Source: Candidatus Liptonbacteria bacterium RIFCSPLOWO2_01_FULL_53_13
GTDB lineage: Bacteria > Patescibacteriota > Minisyncoccia > UBA6257 > 2-01-FULL-56-20
DNA: 6,899 nucleotides
NCBI GenBank assembly: GCA_001818895.1
Contig: MHLB01000056.1
Location: 1 to 6,899, forward strand
Direction of reading: 5' to 3'
Positions 1 to 5,338 of this stretch are shown piece after piece (positions within the stretch are counted from its first letter, which is position 1; each line of letters starts with the position of its first letter). The notes beneath the pieces are model-generated. The model searched no databases and was not told where the DNA came from. It saw only the letters and a list, made by a program, of their open reading frames with translations. Both the position numbers and the translations under genes were made by a program.

Positions 1-13
1 GAAGAGAAAATAT

Positions 14-41
14 CCAATTACTAATTTCTAATGTCTAAGGG
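14..41. repeat. Heptanucleotide array A (CTAATNN type)
   Basis: Four consecutive 7-nt units begin at 14, 21, 28 and 35: CCAATTA, CTAATTT, CTAATGT, CTAAGGG. The period is exact and the first four or five bases of each unit are nearly constant while the last two vary. Related arrays lie at 1436-1478, 2867-2901 and 3938-4056, so this belongs to a dispersed family within the window. It lies in the leader of the fusion gene at 88. No function is known to me. Confidence 0.75.
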
Positions 42-51
42 AAACAAGGGA

Positions 52-83
52 AGATACAAAGATATGCAGATATGAAGATACGG
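52..83. repeat. Octanucleotide array (AGATAYNN x4)
   Basis: Four 8-nt units follow one another without gaps at 52, 60, 68 and 76: AGATACAA, AGATATGC, AGATATGA, AGATACGG. AGATA is invariant and the last bases vary. It ends four bases before the ATG at 88, so it would be the immediate 5' untranslated region of the fusion gene. It is distinct in period and sequence from the 7-nt arrays. The last unit with its flank (ACGGAAAC) gives only a weak GGA in place of a Shine-Dalgarno sequence. Confidence 0.75.
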
Positions 84-87
84 AAAC

Positions 88-1446
88 ATGACTAAAAGAA
101 TTCTTACTTCACAGCTTCCGCTCTACGTCGTCATTCTCGCGTTTTCCGTTGCGCTCGCAATCGGCGCGTTTTTCTTCGTGCGGTTCCGCACGGAAATTTA
201 TAACTATACCCTCAACCTTCCTTCGGCAAACCCCGCGGACGACGTTCTGCAATTCGGCAGCTGGCCGGCGCTCGCGAACGGCCAATTTTTTGAACAGGTG
301 CGCGAGAGGATGACGGAAGAAAAACTGGACTTTATTGAAGCGGACCTTTCCGAGATGAAACTGCGGGTGTACCGCAAAGGAGAGATAGCGAAAGAATTCC
401 CCATTCTTACCAAGGGCAGGCCCGGGTCGTGGTGGGAAACGCCGGCAGGCATCTATAAAGTGGAAGGGAGGATAGAAAATCACTTTTCCGCATTCGCAAG
501 GGTATATCTGCCGTGGAGCTTGCCGTTCCAGGGCAACTTTTTCATCCACGGCTGGCCGTATTATCCCGACGGCGCGCCGGTTTCCACGCAGTATTCCGGA
601 GGGTGCATCCGCCTTTCCACCGATGATGCGAAAGCGCTTTTTGATATGGTGGACGTGGGAACTCCGGTCCTGGTGTTTGAACGCGATTTCGTGCGTGACG
701 GATTTTCCTATGCCCCGCGCATAGAAGGCGTTTCTGCGGACGGCTATCTTGCGGCGGACATAAAGAACAATTTCGTATTTGCCGAGCGGAAGTCAAACGA
801 GATAATGCCCGTCGCCTCGCTCACAAAACTTATGACGGCGCTTGTGGCGGTGGAGTACATTAATATAGAGAAGGAACTTACCGTGCCGGACGGCGCGATT
901 GTAAAGACCTCTATTCCTCGGCTTAAAACGGGGGAAAAACTATCGCTCTACAACCTTCTCTACCCGCTTCTCTTGGAATCCTCAAACGAGGCCGCGGAGA
1001 CCATCGCGCGCACGATGGGGAGAGATCGCTTTATACGCCTTATGAATCAGAAGGCGCAGGCGATCGGCATGACGAACACCGTCTTCACCGACCCTTCGGG
1101 GAGCGACGCGGGAAACGTATCCACCGCGCAGGACCTTTTCGCGTTCGCGAAATATCTTTACTATAACAGGAGCTTCATTCTGCGGTTCACCTCGGGCACC
1201 GCCGACACGCGGGCATATGGCGCTCCGTTGTTTACCAATCTCCAAAATTTCAACGTGTTTACGGGAGACCCGGAATTCGTGGGAGGAAAAGTGGGGCTCT
1301 CAAGCTCGGCAAAACAGACCATCCTCTCCGTATTTGAAGCGGAAATGGACGGGGAGAAACGCCCCCTCGTGGTCGTCCTCCTCGGGTCGGAAGATAACGC
1401 AAGCGAGGCAAGAGCGCTCTATAATTGGGTGAAAACCAATTACTAG
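88..1446 (+). CDS. L,D-transpeptidase (YkuD)/D-Ala-D-Ala carboxypeptidase (S11) fusion
   Basis: A 452-residue, membrane-anchored peptidoglycan enzyme with two catalytic domains. Residues 11-32 form one hydrophobic helix after a short basic N-terminus (MTKR), so the rest should lie outside the membrane. Residues ~80-198 are a YkuD L,D-transpeptidase domain: His154-Gly155 is followed by the active-site motif SGGCIRL (170-176) with Cys173. Residues ~213-450 are a penicillin-binding S11 carboxypeptidase domain: SLTK (Ser244, Lys247), SSN (298-300) and GGKVG (399-403) in place of the usual KTG. In these families the S11 domain removes the terminal D-Ala from pentapeptides, and YkuD uses tetrapeptides as donors for 3-3 cross-links or protein attachment, so the fusion could supply its own donor (inference). 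Odd points are Gly171 where SHGC normally has His, and Val for Thr in KTG. The stop codon TAG lies inside a 7-nt repeat. The ATG at 88 is the start that includes the whole anchor. Domain assignments are firm; activity of each half is not shown. Confidence 0.93.
   Translation: MTKRILTSQLPLYVVILAFSVALAIGAFFFVRFRTEIYNYTLNLPSANPADDVLQFGSWPALANGQFFEQVRERMTEEKLDFIEADLSEMKLRVYRKGEIAKEFPILTKGRPGSWWETPAGIYKVEGRIENHFSAFARVYLPWSLPFQGNFFIHGWPYYPDGAPVSTQYSGGCIRLSTDDAKALFDMVDVGTPVLVFERDFVRDGFSYAPRIEGVSADGYLAADIKNNFVFAERKSNEIMPVASLTKLMTALVAVEYINIEKELTVPDGAIVKTSIPRLKTGEKLSLYNLLYPLLLESSNEAAETIARTMGRDRFIRLMNQKAQAIGMTNTVFTDPSGSDAGNVSTAQDLFAFAKYLYYNRSFILRFTSGTADTRAYGAPLFTNLQNFNVFTGDPEFVGGKVGLSSSAKQTILSVFEAEMDGEKRPLVVVLLGSEDNASEARALYNWVKTNY
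1420..1425 (+). promoter_or_regulatory. Candidate -10 box before scpA
   Basis: TATAAT, a perfect sigma70-type -10 hexamer, lies 21 bases before the stop of the fusion gene and 57 bases before the scpA ATG at 1483. No convincing -35 is seen at 16-18 bases upstream and there is no TGN extension. It encodes part of Leu-Tyr-Asn, so chance is possible. Confidence 0.3.
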
Positions 1447-1478
1447 TCACTAGTGACTAGTCGCCTAGTGACTAATTA
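1436..1478. repeat. Heptanucleotide array B with 20-bp palindrome
   Basis: Units start at 1436 (CCAATTA), 1443 (CTAGTCA), 1450 (CTAGTGA), 1457 (CTAGTCG), and after one extra C at 1465 (CTAGTGA) and 1472 (CTAATTA). The first unit overlaps the last codons (Thr-Asn-Tyr) of the fusion gene, and the second supplies its TAG stop. Bases 1442-1461, ACTAGTCACTAGTGACTAGT, are a perfect 20-bp palindrome. The array ends four bases before the scpA ATG. Confidence 0.8.
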
Positions 1479-1482
1479 CATT

Positions 1483-2295
1483 ATGCTCCACTACGAACTG
1501 AAACTCGCGCGTTACAAAGGACCGATAGAAGAGCTTCTCGGGCTTATTGAGGACCGCAAGCTTGAGATAAACGAAATAAGCCTGGCGGAGGTGACCGACG
1601 ATTTTTTGCGCTATCTGGAAACGATTACCGCGGAATATCAAAAAACAGACGCGCCCCTTCGGTCAGGCCTGGAGCGGTCCGCGTACATGCGCTTTCTTGC
1701 CGACTTTATCGTCATCGCGAGCCGGCTCATTTTCATAAAATCAAAGTCGCTTCTGCCGGACGCGCACCTGTCGCCGGAAGACGAGGAGGAAATCAAGGAC
1801 CTTGAAGAGCGGCTTCTTGCGTACCGGCAGTTCAAGCCGGCGATGAAATTCTTAAACGAGCTGTGGCGCAAGGGAAACCGCGGCATGAGCAGGCCGTATT
1901 TTCTGCACAGCAGAAGTTTTCTTCTGCGGTTGAGCGAAGAGGGGGTCGCGCCGTCGTTTTTTTATCCCGGTTCGGCGCTCACCCTTGAAGCACTGCGGAA
2001 CGCGGTTTCCGGGATGGAAGCCGCGCTTGTGCGGGAAGGGGAAGAGGAAGAGCTGGTGCGGGAGAAGATCATCACGCTTGAAGAAAAGATCCGCGAGATC
2101 GTAGCGAGGATATCCGACCTCAAAGAAACAAGCTTCTCGCGCCTGTCGGGGAAGGGGACGCGCGCGGAGGCAATTGTGGCGTTTCTCGCCATTCTCCATC
2201 TTGCGCGGGAGCAGATCGTTTCGCTTGAGCAAAAGGACGGGGATTCTGATATAATCGTGCGGAGTAAGTCGCGTGAACCCGATTCTCATGGCTAA
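1483..2295 (+). CDS. scpA: Segregation and condensation protein A (kleisin)
   Basis: ScpA is the kleisin subunit that bridges the two SMC heads and, with a ScpB dimer, forms the bacterial condensin acting on the nucleoid. The 270-residue product opens with YELKLARYKGPIEELLGLIE, the typical ScpA N-terminal segment, followed by LEINEISLAEVTDDFLRYLE, which matches the family's conserved helix. A further hallmark is FIVIASRLIFIKSKSLLP. The middle is acidic and helical (about 105-135), and the C-terminus (~residues 220-262) reads as the small winged-helix SMC-binding domain, ending AILHLAREQIVSLEQ. I choose ATG 1483: a longer in-frame start, GTG 1453, would lie inside the 7-nt repeat and add ten residues unlike the family. 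No Shine-Dalgarno sequence is present. scpB follows six bases after the stop, in the same frame, suggesting coupled translation. Confidence 0.93.
   Translation: MLHYELKLARYKGPIEELLGLIEDRKLEINEISLAEVTDDFLRYLETITAEYQKTDAPLRSGLERSAYMRFLADFIVIASRLIFIKSKSLLPDAHLSPEDEEEIKDLEERLLAYRQFKPAMKFLNELWRKGNRGMSRPYFLHSRSFLLRLSEEGVAPSFFYPGSALTLEALRNAVSGMEAALVREGEEEELVREKIITLEEKIREIVARISDLKETSFSRLSGKGTRAEAIVAFLAILHLAREQIVSLEQKDGDSDIIVRSKSREPDSHG
2247..2255 (+). promoter_or_regulatory. Candidate extended -10 promoter before scpB
   Basis: TGATATAAT is a perfect extended -10 element (TGN plus TATAAT). It lies inside the last codons of scpA (Asp-Ile-Ile), 46 bases before the scpB ATG. A possible -35, TTGAGC at 2225-2230, has a long 19-base spacer, though extended -10 promoters depend less on a -35. 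It could give scpB and the downstream carboxypeptidase a separate transcript. The evidence is sequence match only. Confidence 0.35.
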
Positions 2296-2301
2296 ATCCT
2301 A

Positions 2302-2874
2302 ATGGCTGATTCATCTCACAATCAATTCGCCGCATTTGAGGCACTGCTGTTCGTCCACGGCGAACCCCTGGGCATAGAGGCCGTGGCGCGCGTGCTTGAA
2401 ATAAGCGAGGACGATGCGCGCGCGCTCGCGCATGAATACGGCGCGTCGCTTGAGGATGAAGCGCGGGGGCTTATGCTTCTCTCGCACGGCGACAAAGTAC
2501 AGCTGGTGACCAAGGCGAAGTTCGCGCAATTCCTCGCCCACTTTGTGAAAGAGGAACTTTCGGGCGACCTCACGCCCGCCTCGGTGGAGGCGCTCGCGCT
2601 CATCGCGTATCTCGGCCCCGTCCCGCGGAGCGTGATAGACTATCACCGGGGAGTGAATTCCGCGTTCATCTTGCGGAATCTCACCTTGCGCGGGCTCGTC
2701 ACGCGCACGGCCGACCCGGCGCACCAGAACTCGTATGTTTACGAAGCAAGCTTTGACCTTTTGAAGCACCTCGGCATTTCCAAAAAAGAGGACCTGCCGG
2801 AATACCAAAAGTTTCATGAGATGTTCAGCAAACCGCCGGAGATGAGTGATTCGCAACCGGCAACCGGTAATTAG
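2302..2874 (+). CDS. scpB: Segregation and condensation protein B
   Basis: ScpB dimerises through winged-helix domains and binds ScpA in the SMC-ScpAB complex. The 190-residue product has the family's usual length. Residues 8-70 form the first winged helix, beginning AAFEALLFVHGEPLGIEAVARVLE in family style (quoted residues 10-19: EALLFVHGEP-like core). Residues ~90-165 form the second, with the signature RGVNSAFILRNLTLRGLV, the equivalent of the family's RGVNSxxxLxxLxxRGLI. The end, LLKHLGISKKEDLP, matches the conserved tail. The start ATG is six bases after the scpA TAA and in the same frame, separated by two sense codons. No Shine-Dalgarno sequence is seen, so reinitiation after scpA is likely. 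The last residues and TAG stop run into 7-nt array C, so the final few amino acids may be repeat-derived. Confidence 0.93.
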   Translation: MADSSHNQFAAFEALLFVHGEPLGIEAVARVLEISEDDARALAHEYGASLEDEARGLMLLSHGDKVQLVTKAKFAQFLAHFVKEELSGDLTPASVEALALIAYLGPVPRSVIDYHRGVNSAFILRNLTLRGLVTRTADPAHQNSYVYEASFDLLKHLGISKKEDLPEYQKFHEMFSKPPEMSDSQPATGN

Positions 2875-2901
2875 TCATTAGTAATTAGTCATTCGCCATT
2901 A
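2867..2901. repeat. Heptanucleotide array C between scpB and carboxypeptidase
   Basis: Five exact 7-nt steps start at 2867, 2874, 2881, 2888 and 2895: GTAATTA, GTCATTA, GTAATTA, GTCATTC, GCCATTA. Written on the other strand the units are of the CTAATNN type, so this copy is inverted relative to array A. The scpB stop TAG (2872-2874) falls across the first and second units, and the array ends three bases before the next ATG. The whole intergenic gap is therefore repeat. Confidence 0.8.
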
Positions 2902-2904
2902 ACT

Positions 2905-3933
2905 ATGCGCCGCTACCAGATCATATTCGCCATGCTTGCGATGCTTGCATTCGTCGTCGCCGGCTCCCGTGGCGGGGGAGAAGCGAAAGGAACTGCATCG
3001 CTTGCGGAATCGGGCGCGCAATCCGCGCCACAGACCGAGCAGTACGCCGGATTTGTGACGGCGGGAGCGGAAGAAGTGGAACGCGCGTTCGGAAAGGTGA
3101 GGGAATCATATGTACCAAGAAATAATGCAGAGCAAACCGCGGCGCTTGACCCGCTTTCTCCGCTCGCGGAAATATTTCGCACGGTGAGCGACGAGCCGGT
3201 TCCGGACATCAATATTTCCGTGGGGCTTGTCGCCGACTTGAAGACCAATCAGGTATATTGGGGGTTAAACCGGGATAAGCGCTGGCCGCTTGCCTCCATC
3301 ACCAAGCTCGCATCGGCGGCATTCGCCAAATCGCACATGAAGGAAACCGACTCCGCAACCGTCACGCGCCAGGCGCTTGAAGAGATAGGCGACGCGAGCG
3401 AGGCGAAATTTTCCCCGGGAGAAATATATTCAGTCGGCGACCTTATCCGCGCCGCGCTTCTTTTCTCCAGCAACGAATCCGCGGAAACGCTTGCGATAAG
3501 CTATGGAAGGGAAAAATCCCTGGAAGGAACGAACGCGTTGGTGAAAGAATGGGGGGCGAACGAAACGCACTTTGAGGACCCGACGGGGCTTTCCGTGGCG
3601 AACCAATCAACGGCGTCCGACATTCTCCGGATGGCGCGCGCGGTCTACGAGCAATACCCCGATCTCCTGAAGATCACCCGCACGCCGAAGCTCACCCTTA
3701 CGGAGCTCGGAAAAAAGAAAAAACTGACGTATCAGAACATCAATCAGTTCGCGGGGCGCGGGGATTTCATCGGCGGCAAAACGGGGTACACCGAGGACGC
3801 AGGAGAGAACCTCGTATCTATTTTCGCGTATGAAGGGAGGCCGATTGCCATCGTCGTCCTCGGCGCTGAAGACCGTTTCGCCGCGACCGAATTTCTGCTA
3901 CAATGGTTCAAAGAGACGCACACAAGCAGGTAA
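2905..3933 (+). CDS. Secreted D-Ala-D-Ala carboxypeptidase (peptidase S11)
   Basis: A 342-residue penicillin-binding protein of the S11 (DacA/DacF-like) type that would remove the terminal D-Ala of peptidoglycan pentapeptides outside the membrane. Residues 1-20 (MRRYQ, then a hydrophobic stretch ending VVAG) form a signal peptide or N-terminal anchor; no lipobox Cys is present. A low-complexity linker (~21-95) precedes the catalytic domain, which has SITK (Ser131, Lys134), SSN (188-190) and GGKTGYT (290-296). All three motifs are canonical, unlike the KVG of the fusion gene at 88. No C-terminal amphipathic anchor or PBP5-type extra domain is visible after residue 335. Its position after scpAB parallels the scpA-scpB-dacB neighbourhood of Bacillus. 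No Shine-Dalgarno sequence; the ATG follows array C directly. It is a paralogue of the S11 half of the fusion gene, and the two flank scpAB. Confidence 0.93.
   Translation: MRRYQIIFAMLAMLAFVVAGSRGGGEAKGTASLAESGAQSAPQTEQYAGFVTAGAEEVERAFGKVRESYVPRNNAEQTAALDPLSPLAEIFRTVSDEPVPDINISVGLVADLKTNQVYWGLNRDKRWPLASITKLASAAFAKSHMKETDSATVTRQALEEIGDASEAKFSPGEIYSVGDLIRAALLFSSNESAETLAISYGREKSLEGTNALVKEWGANETHFEDPTGLSVANQSTASDILRMARAVYEQYPDLLKITRTPKLTLTELGKKKKLTYQNINQFAGRGDFIGGKTGYTEDAGENLVSIFAYEGRPIAIVVLGAEDRFAATEFLLQWFKETHTSR
3896..3904 (+). promoter_or_regulatory. Candidate extended -10 promoter before mraY
   Basis: TGCTACAAT, an extended -10 with five of six hexamer matches, lies in the 3' end of the carboxypeptidase gene, 29 bases before its stop. 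No good -35 is seen. A transcript from here would carry a leader of about 150 bases containing the inverted-repeat element at 3938-4056 ahead of mraY. Confidence 0.25.
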
Positions 3934-3937
3934 TAGC

Positions 3938-4056
3938 AAAATTACTAATTTCTAATTGACCTAATGACGAAAGGAATCCTTTGGGCATTCTGCTTTACCC
4001 CGTTGGACATTGATTAGAAATTAGAGCAATTAGTCATTAGTCATTAGTCATTTTTC
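3938..4056. repeat. Inverted-terminus repeat element between carboxypeptidase and mraY
   Basis: The left end has 7-nt units of CTAATNN type at 3938 (AAAATTA), 3945 (CTAATTT), 3952 (CTAATTG) and, after two extra bases, 3961 (CTAATGA). The right end has the reverse orientation: ATTAGAA at 4013, ATTAGAG at 4020, then three identical ATTAGTC units at 4029, 4036 and 4043, and ATTTTTC at 4050. Bases 3945-3956 (CTAATTTCTAAT) and 4013-4024 (ATTAGAAATTAG) are exact reverse complements, extendable to 15 pairs with two G-U pairs. The ~50-base core is not repetitive and holds a small AAAGG-AAT-CCTTT hairpin (3970-3982). This resembles a miniature element with inverted ends, but no target duplication or second complete copy is visible here. 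Confidence 0.65.
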
Positions 4057-4060
4057 CGAT

Positions 4061-5137
4061 ATGCTTCAACCCTCCGTACTTTTCATCATCAAGATTCTCA
4101 CGCTCTTCGTCGCATCGTTCAGTATCGCGATTTTTTTTGCGCCCTTTCTTATCAAAATTCTCTATGCAAAAAAGGCGTGGAAAAAGCGCGCGCGCGAGGA
4201 AACCTTTGGGGGAGAGAAAATTCCTATTTTTACGCGCCTGCACGGCGAGAAAGAAGTATCCACCCCGCGCATGGGAGGGATTCTCATCTGGGGAACGGTG
4301 TTTCTCGTAACGGCGGCCACTTTTCTTATTTCGTATTTCTTTCCCGACTCTCCGCTTGCGAAGCTTAATTTCGTCTCGCGCAGGGAAACCTGGCTTCCGC
4401 TTTTCACGCTTCTTTCCGCATCGCTCCTGGGGCTTGTGGATGACGTGCTTATCGTGCAGGACAAAGGCCCGCGCTACATCGGCGGGGGGATACGATTGAA
4501 GGTTCGCCTTGCAATGATTCTCCTCATCGCCATTTTGGGCGCGTGGTGGTTCTACTTCAAGCTGGGATGGTCAAGCATCCATGTGCCGTTCGTGGGGAAT
4601 GTGGAAATTGACGGGTTCTACCTTTTACTCTTTGTCTTTGTGGTCGTCGCGACCTATTCCACGAGCGTGGTGGACGGACTGGACGGCCTTTCCGCGGGCG
4701 TGCTTGCGCCCATCTTCATGGCGTTCGGCGTGATTGCCTATGCGCAGGGGCACTACGAGCTCACCTCGCTCATCGCCGTGATTATCGGCGCGCTCGTTAC
4801 CTATTTATGGTTCAACGTGCACCCCGCGAAGTTTTTTATGGGCGAGACGGGCATCATGGGCCTTACCGTCACGCTCGCCGTCATCGCGTTTCTCACGAAC
4901 ACCGTGCTCCTTCTTCCGATTATCGCGCTGGTGCTCGTCGGAGAGACGGCGTCGGTCATCGTCCAGCTGTTCTCAAAAAAATTCTTCAAACGCAAAGTGT
5001 TTCTCTCCGCGCCCATTCATCATCACCTGCAGGCGCTCGGGTGGCCCGAGTCGCAGGTCACGATGCGCTTCTGGATAATCTCCGCCATCGCAAGCACGCT
5101 CGGACTCATCATTTTCTTTTTGTCGCGGTTCTTCTGA
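4061..5137 (+). CDS. mraY: Phospho-N-acetylmuramoyl-pentapeptide transferase
   Basis: MraY transfers phospho-MurNAc-pentapeptide from UDP to undecaprenyl phosphate, making lipid I in the cytoplasmic membrane. The 358-residue product has the usual family length and about ten hydrophobic helices. Recognisable motifs are STPRMGG (67-73), LGLVDDVL (123-130) with the Asp127-Asp128 pair, VVDGLDGLSAG (203-213), FFMGETG (258-264) and APIHHHLQALGWPE (317-330). The His triplet followed by GWPE and RFWIIS is specific to MraY among related GlcNAc-1-phosphate transferases such as WecA. Two positions depart from the usual pattern: Ser202 where NLTDGLDGL normally has Asn, and Glu262 where FMGDxGS has the conserved Asp. 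Both belong to the Mg2+/catalytic region, so a divergent but probably active enzyme is likely. No Shine-Dalgarno sequence; the start follows the repeat element by four bases. It is the only gene here ending in TGA. Confidence 0.93.
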   Translation: MLQPSVLFIIKILTLFVASFSIAIFFAPFLIKILYAKKAWKKRAREETFGGEKIPIFTRLHGEKEVSTPRMGGILIWGTVFLVTAATFLISYFFPDSPLAKLNFVSRRETWLPLFTLLSASLLGLVDDVLIVQDKGPRYIGGGIRLKVRLAMILLIAILGAWWFYFKLGWSSIHVPFVGNVEIDGFYLLLFVFVVVATYSTSVVDGLDGLSAGVLAPIFMAFGVIAYAQGHYELTSLIAVIIGALVTYLWFNVHPAKFFMGETGIMGLTVTLAVIAFLTNTVLLLPIIALVLVGETASVIVQLFSKKFFKRKVFLSAPIHHHLQALGWPESQVTMRFWIISAIASTLGLIIFFLSRFF

Positions 5138-5178
5138 TGTTATTTCCGTGAGCCCCAACGCCCCCCCACATAGCGAGA

Positions 5179-5267
5179 CAAGCGTCTTGCGGGGTGTCGC
5201 GCAGTGCGACGGCACGAGCGTCAGCGCTCCGCGACCACGCGGAGACAGCGACCCCGCAAGACGCTTG
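5179..5267. repeat. Long GC-rich inverted repeat with inner hairpins
   Basis: Arms 5179-5195 (CAAGCGTCTTGCGGGGT) and 5251-5267 are perfect 17-bp reverse complements, and three more pairs (5198-5200 with 5248-5250) follow if two bases bulge. Inside are GTCGC/GCGAC (5196-5200/5206-5210) and CTCCGCG-ACCA-CGCGGAG (5227-5244). GAGCG-TCAG-CGCTC (5216-5229) is an alternative that excludes the second hairpin. No T tract follows, so it is not a classic intrinsic terminator. It could be a REP/MITE-like element or a structured RNA that closes the mraY transcript. With its flanks it occupies most of the 201-base gap 5138-5338, in which I see no gene. Confidence 0.7.
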
Positions 5268-5287
5268 GGGAGCGCCACTTATCCCCA

Positions 5288-5310
5288 CCCCTCCCGCGTT
5301 GCGGGAAGGG
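5288..5310. other. Hairpin overlapping the -35 region
   Basis: Bases 5288-5297 and 5301-5310 pair over ten positions with one C-A mismatch, around a GTT loop (core TCCCGC-GTT-GCGGGA). It covers the presumed -35 of the surface-protein promoter. It could be an operator or the remnant of a terminator for mraY, but lacks a T tract on the + strand. Confidence 0.4.
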
Positions 5311-5326
5311 AATTACGAGGTATAAT
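5299..5326 (+). promoter_or_regulatory. Promoter of the surface-protein gene
   Basis: The -10 box TATAAT (5321-5326) is a perfect match, with a weak -35 TTGCGG (5299-5304) at a 16-base spacing. Transcription would start near 5332-5334, only five to seven bases before the ATG at 5339. No room is left for a Shine-Dalgarno sequence, so the mRNA would be nearly leaderless. This is the best-placed promoter in the window and marks a separate transcription unit. Confidence 0.65.
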
Positions 5327-5338
5327 CAAAGCCATATC

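Noticed and set aside
1453..1482. GTG start at 1453 for scpA
   Set aside because: It would translate the 7-nt repeat into ten residues not typical of ScpA; ATG 1483 gives the family's usual N-terminus.
109..2856. Long minus-strand open frames, e.g. 109-549, 1852-2289 and 2311-2856
   Set aside because: They lie wholly opposite well-recognised genes, have Arg/Pro-rich or Ser-rich low-information translations, and match no family I know. They follow from GC-rich codons of the + strand genes.
3964..4017. 17-codon frame MTKGILWAFCFTPLDID as a small gene
   Set aside because: No ribosome binding site, start and stop both lie in repeat units, and length is within chance. Kept only as a mark of the element's core for searching.
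14..4056. CRISPR array
   Set aside because: Periods of 7-8 bases without spacers, and the ~410-bp repeats at the right end are coding. No cas genes.
5135..5137. Recoded UGA (code 25, as in Gracilibacteria)
   Set aside because: No gene contains an in-frame TGA, and the TGA at the mraY end sits at the expected family length.
5179..5267. Rho-independent terminator for mraY
   Set aside because: Strong stems but no T-run after either arm on the + strand; termination by another route remains possible.
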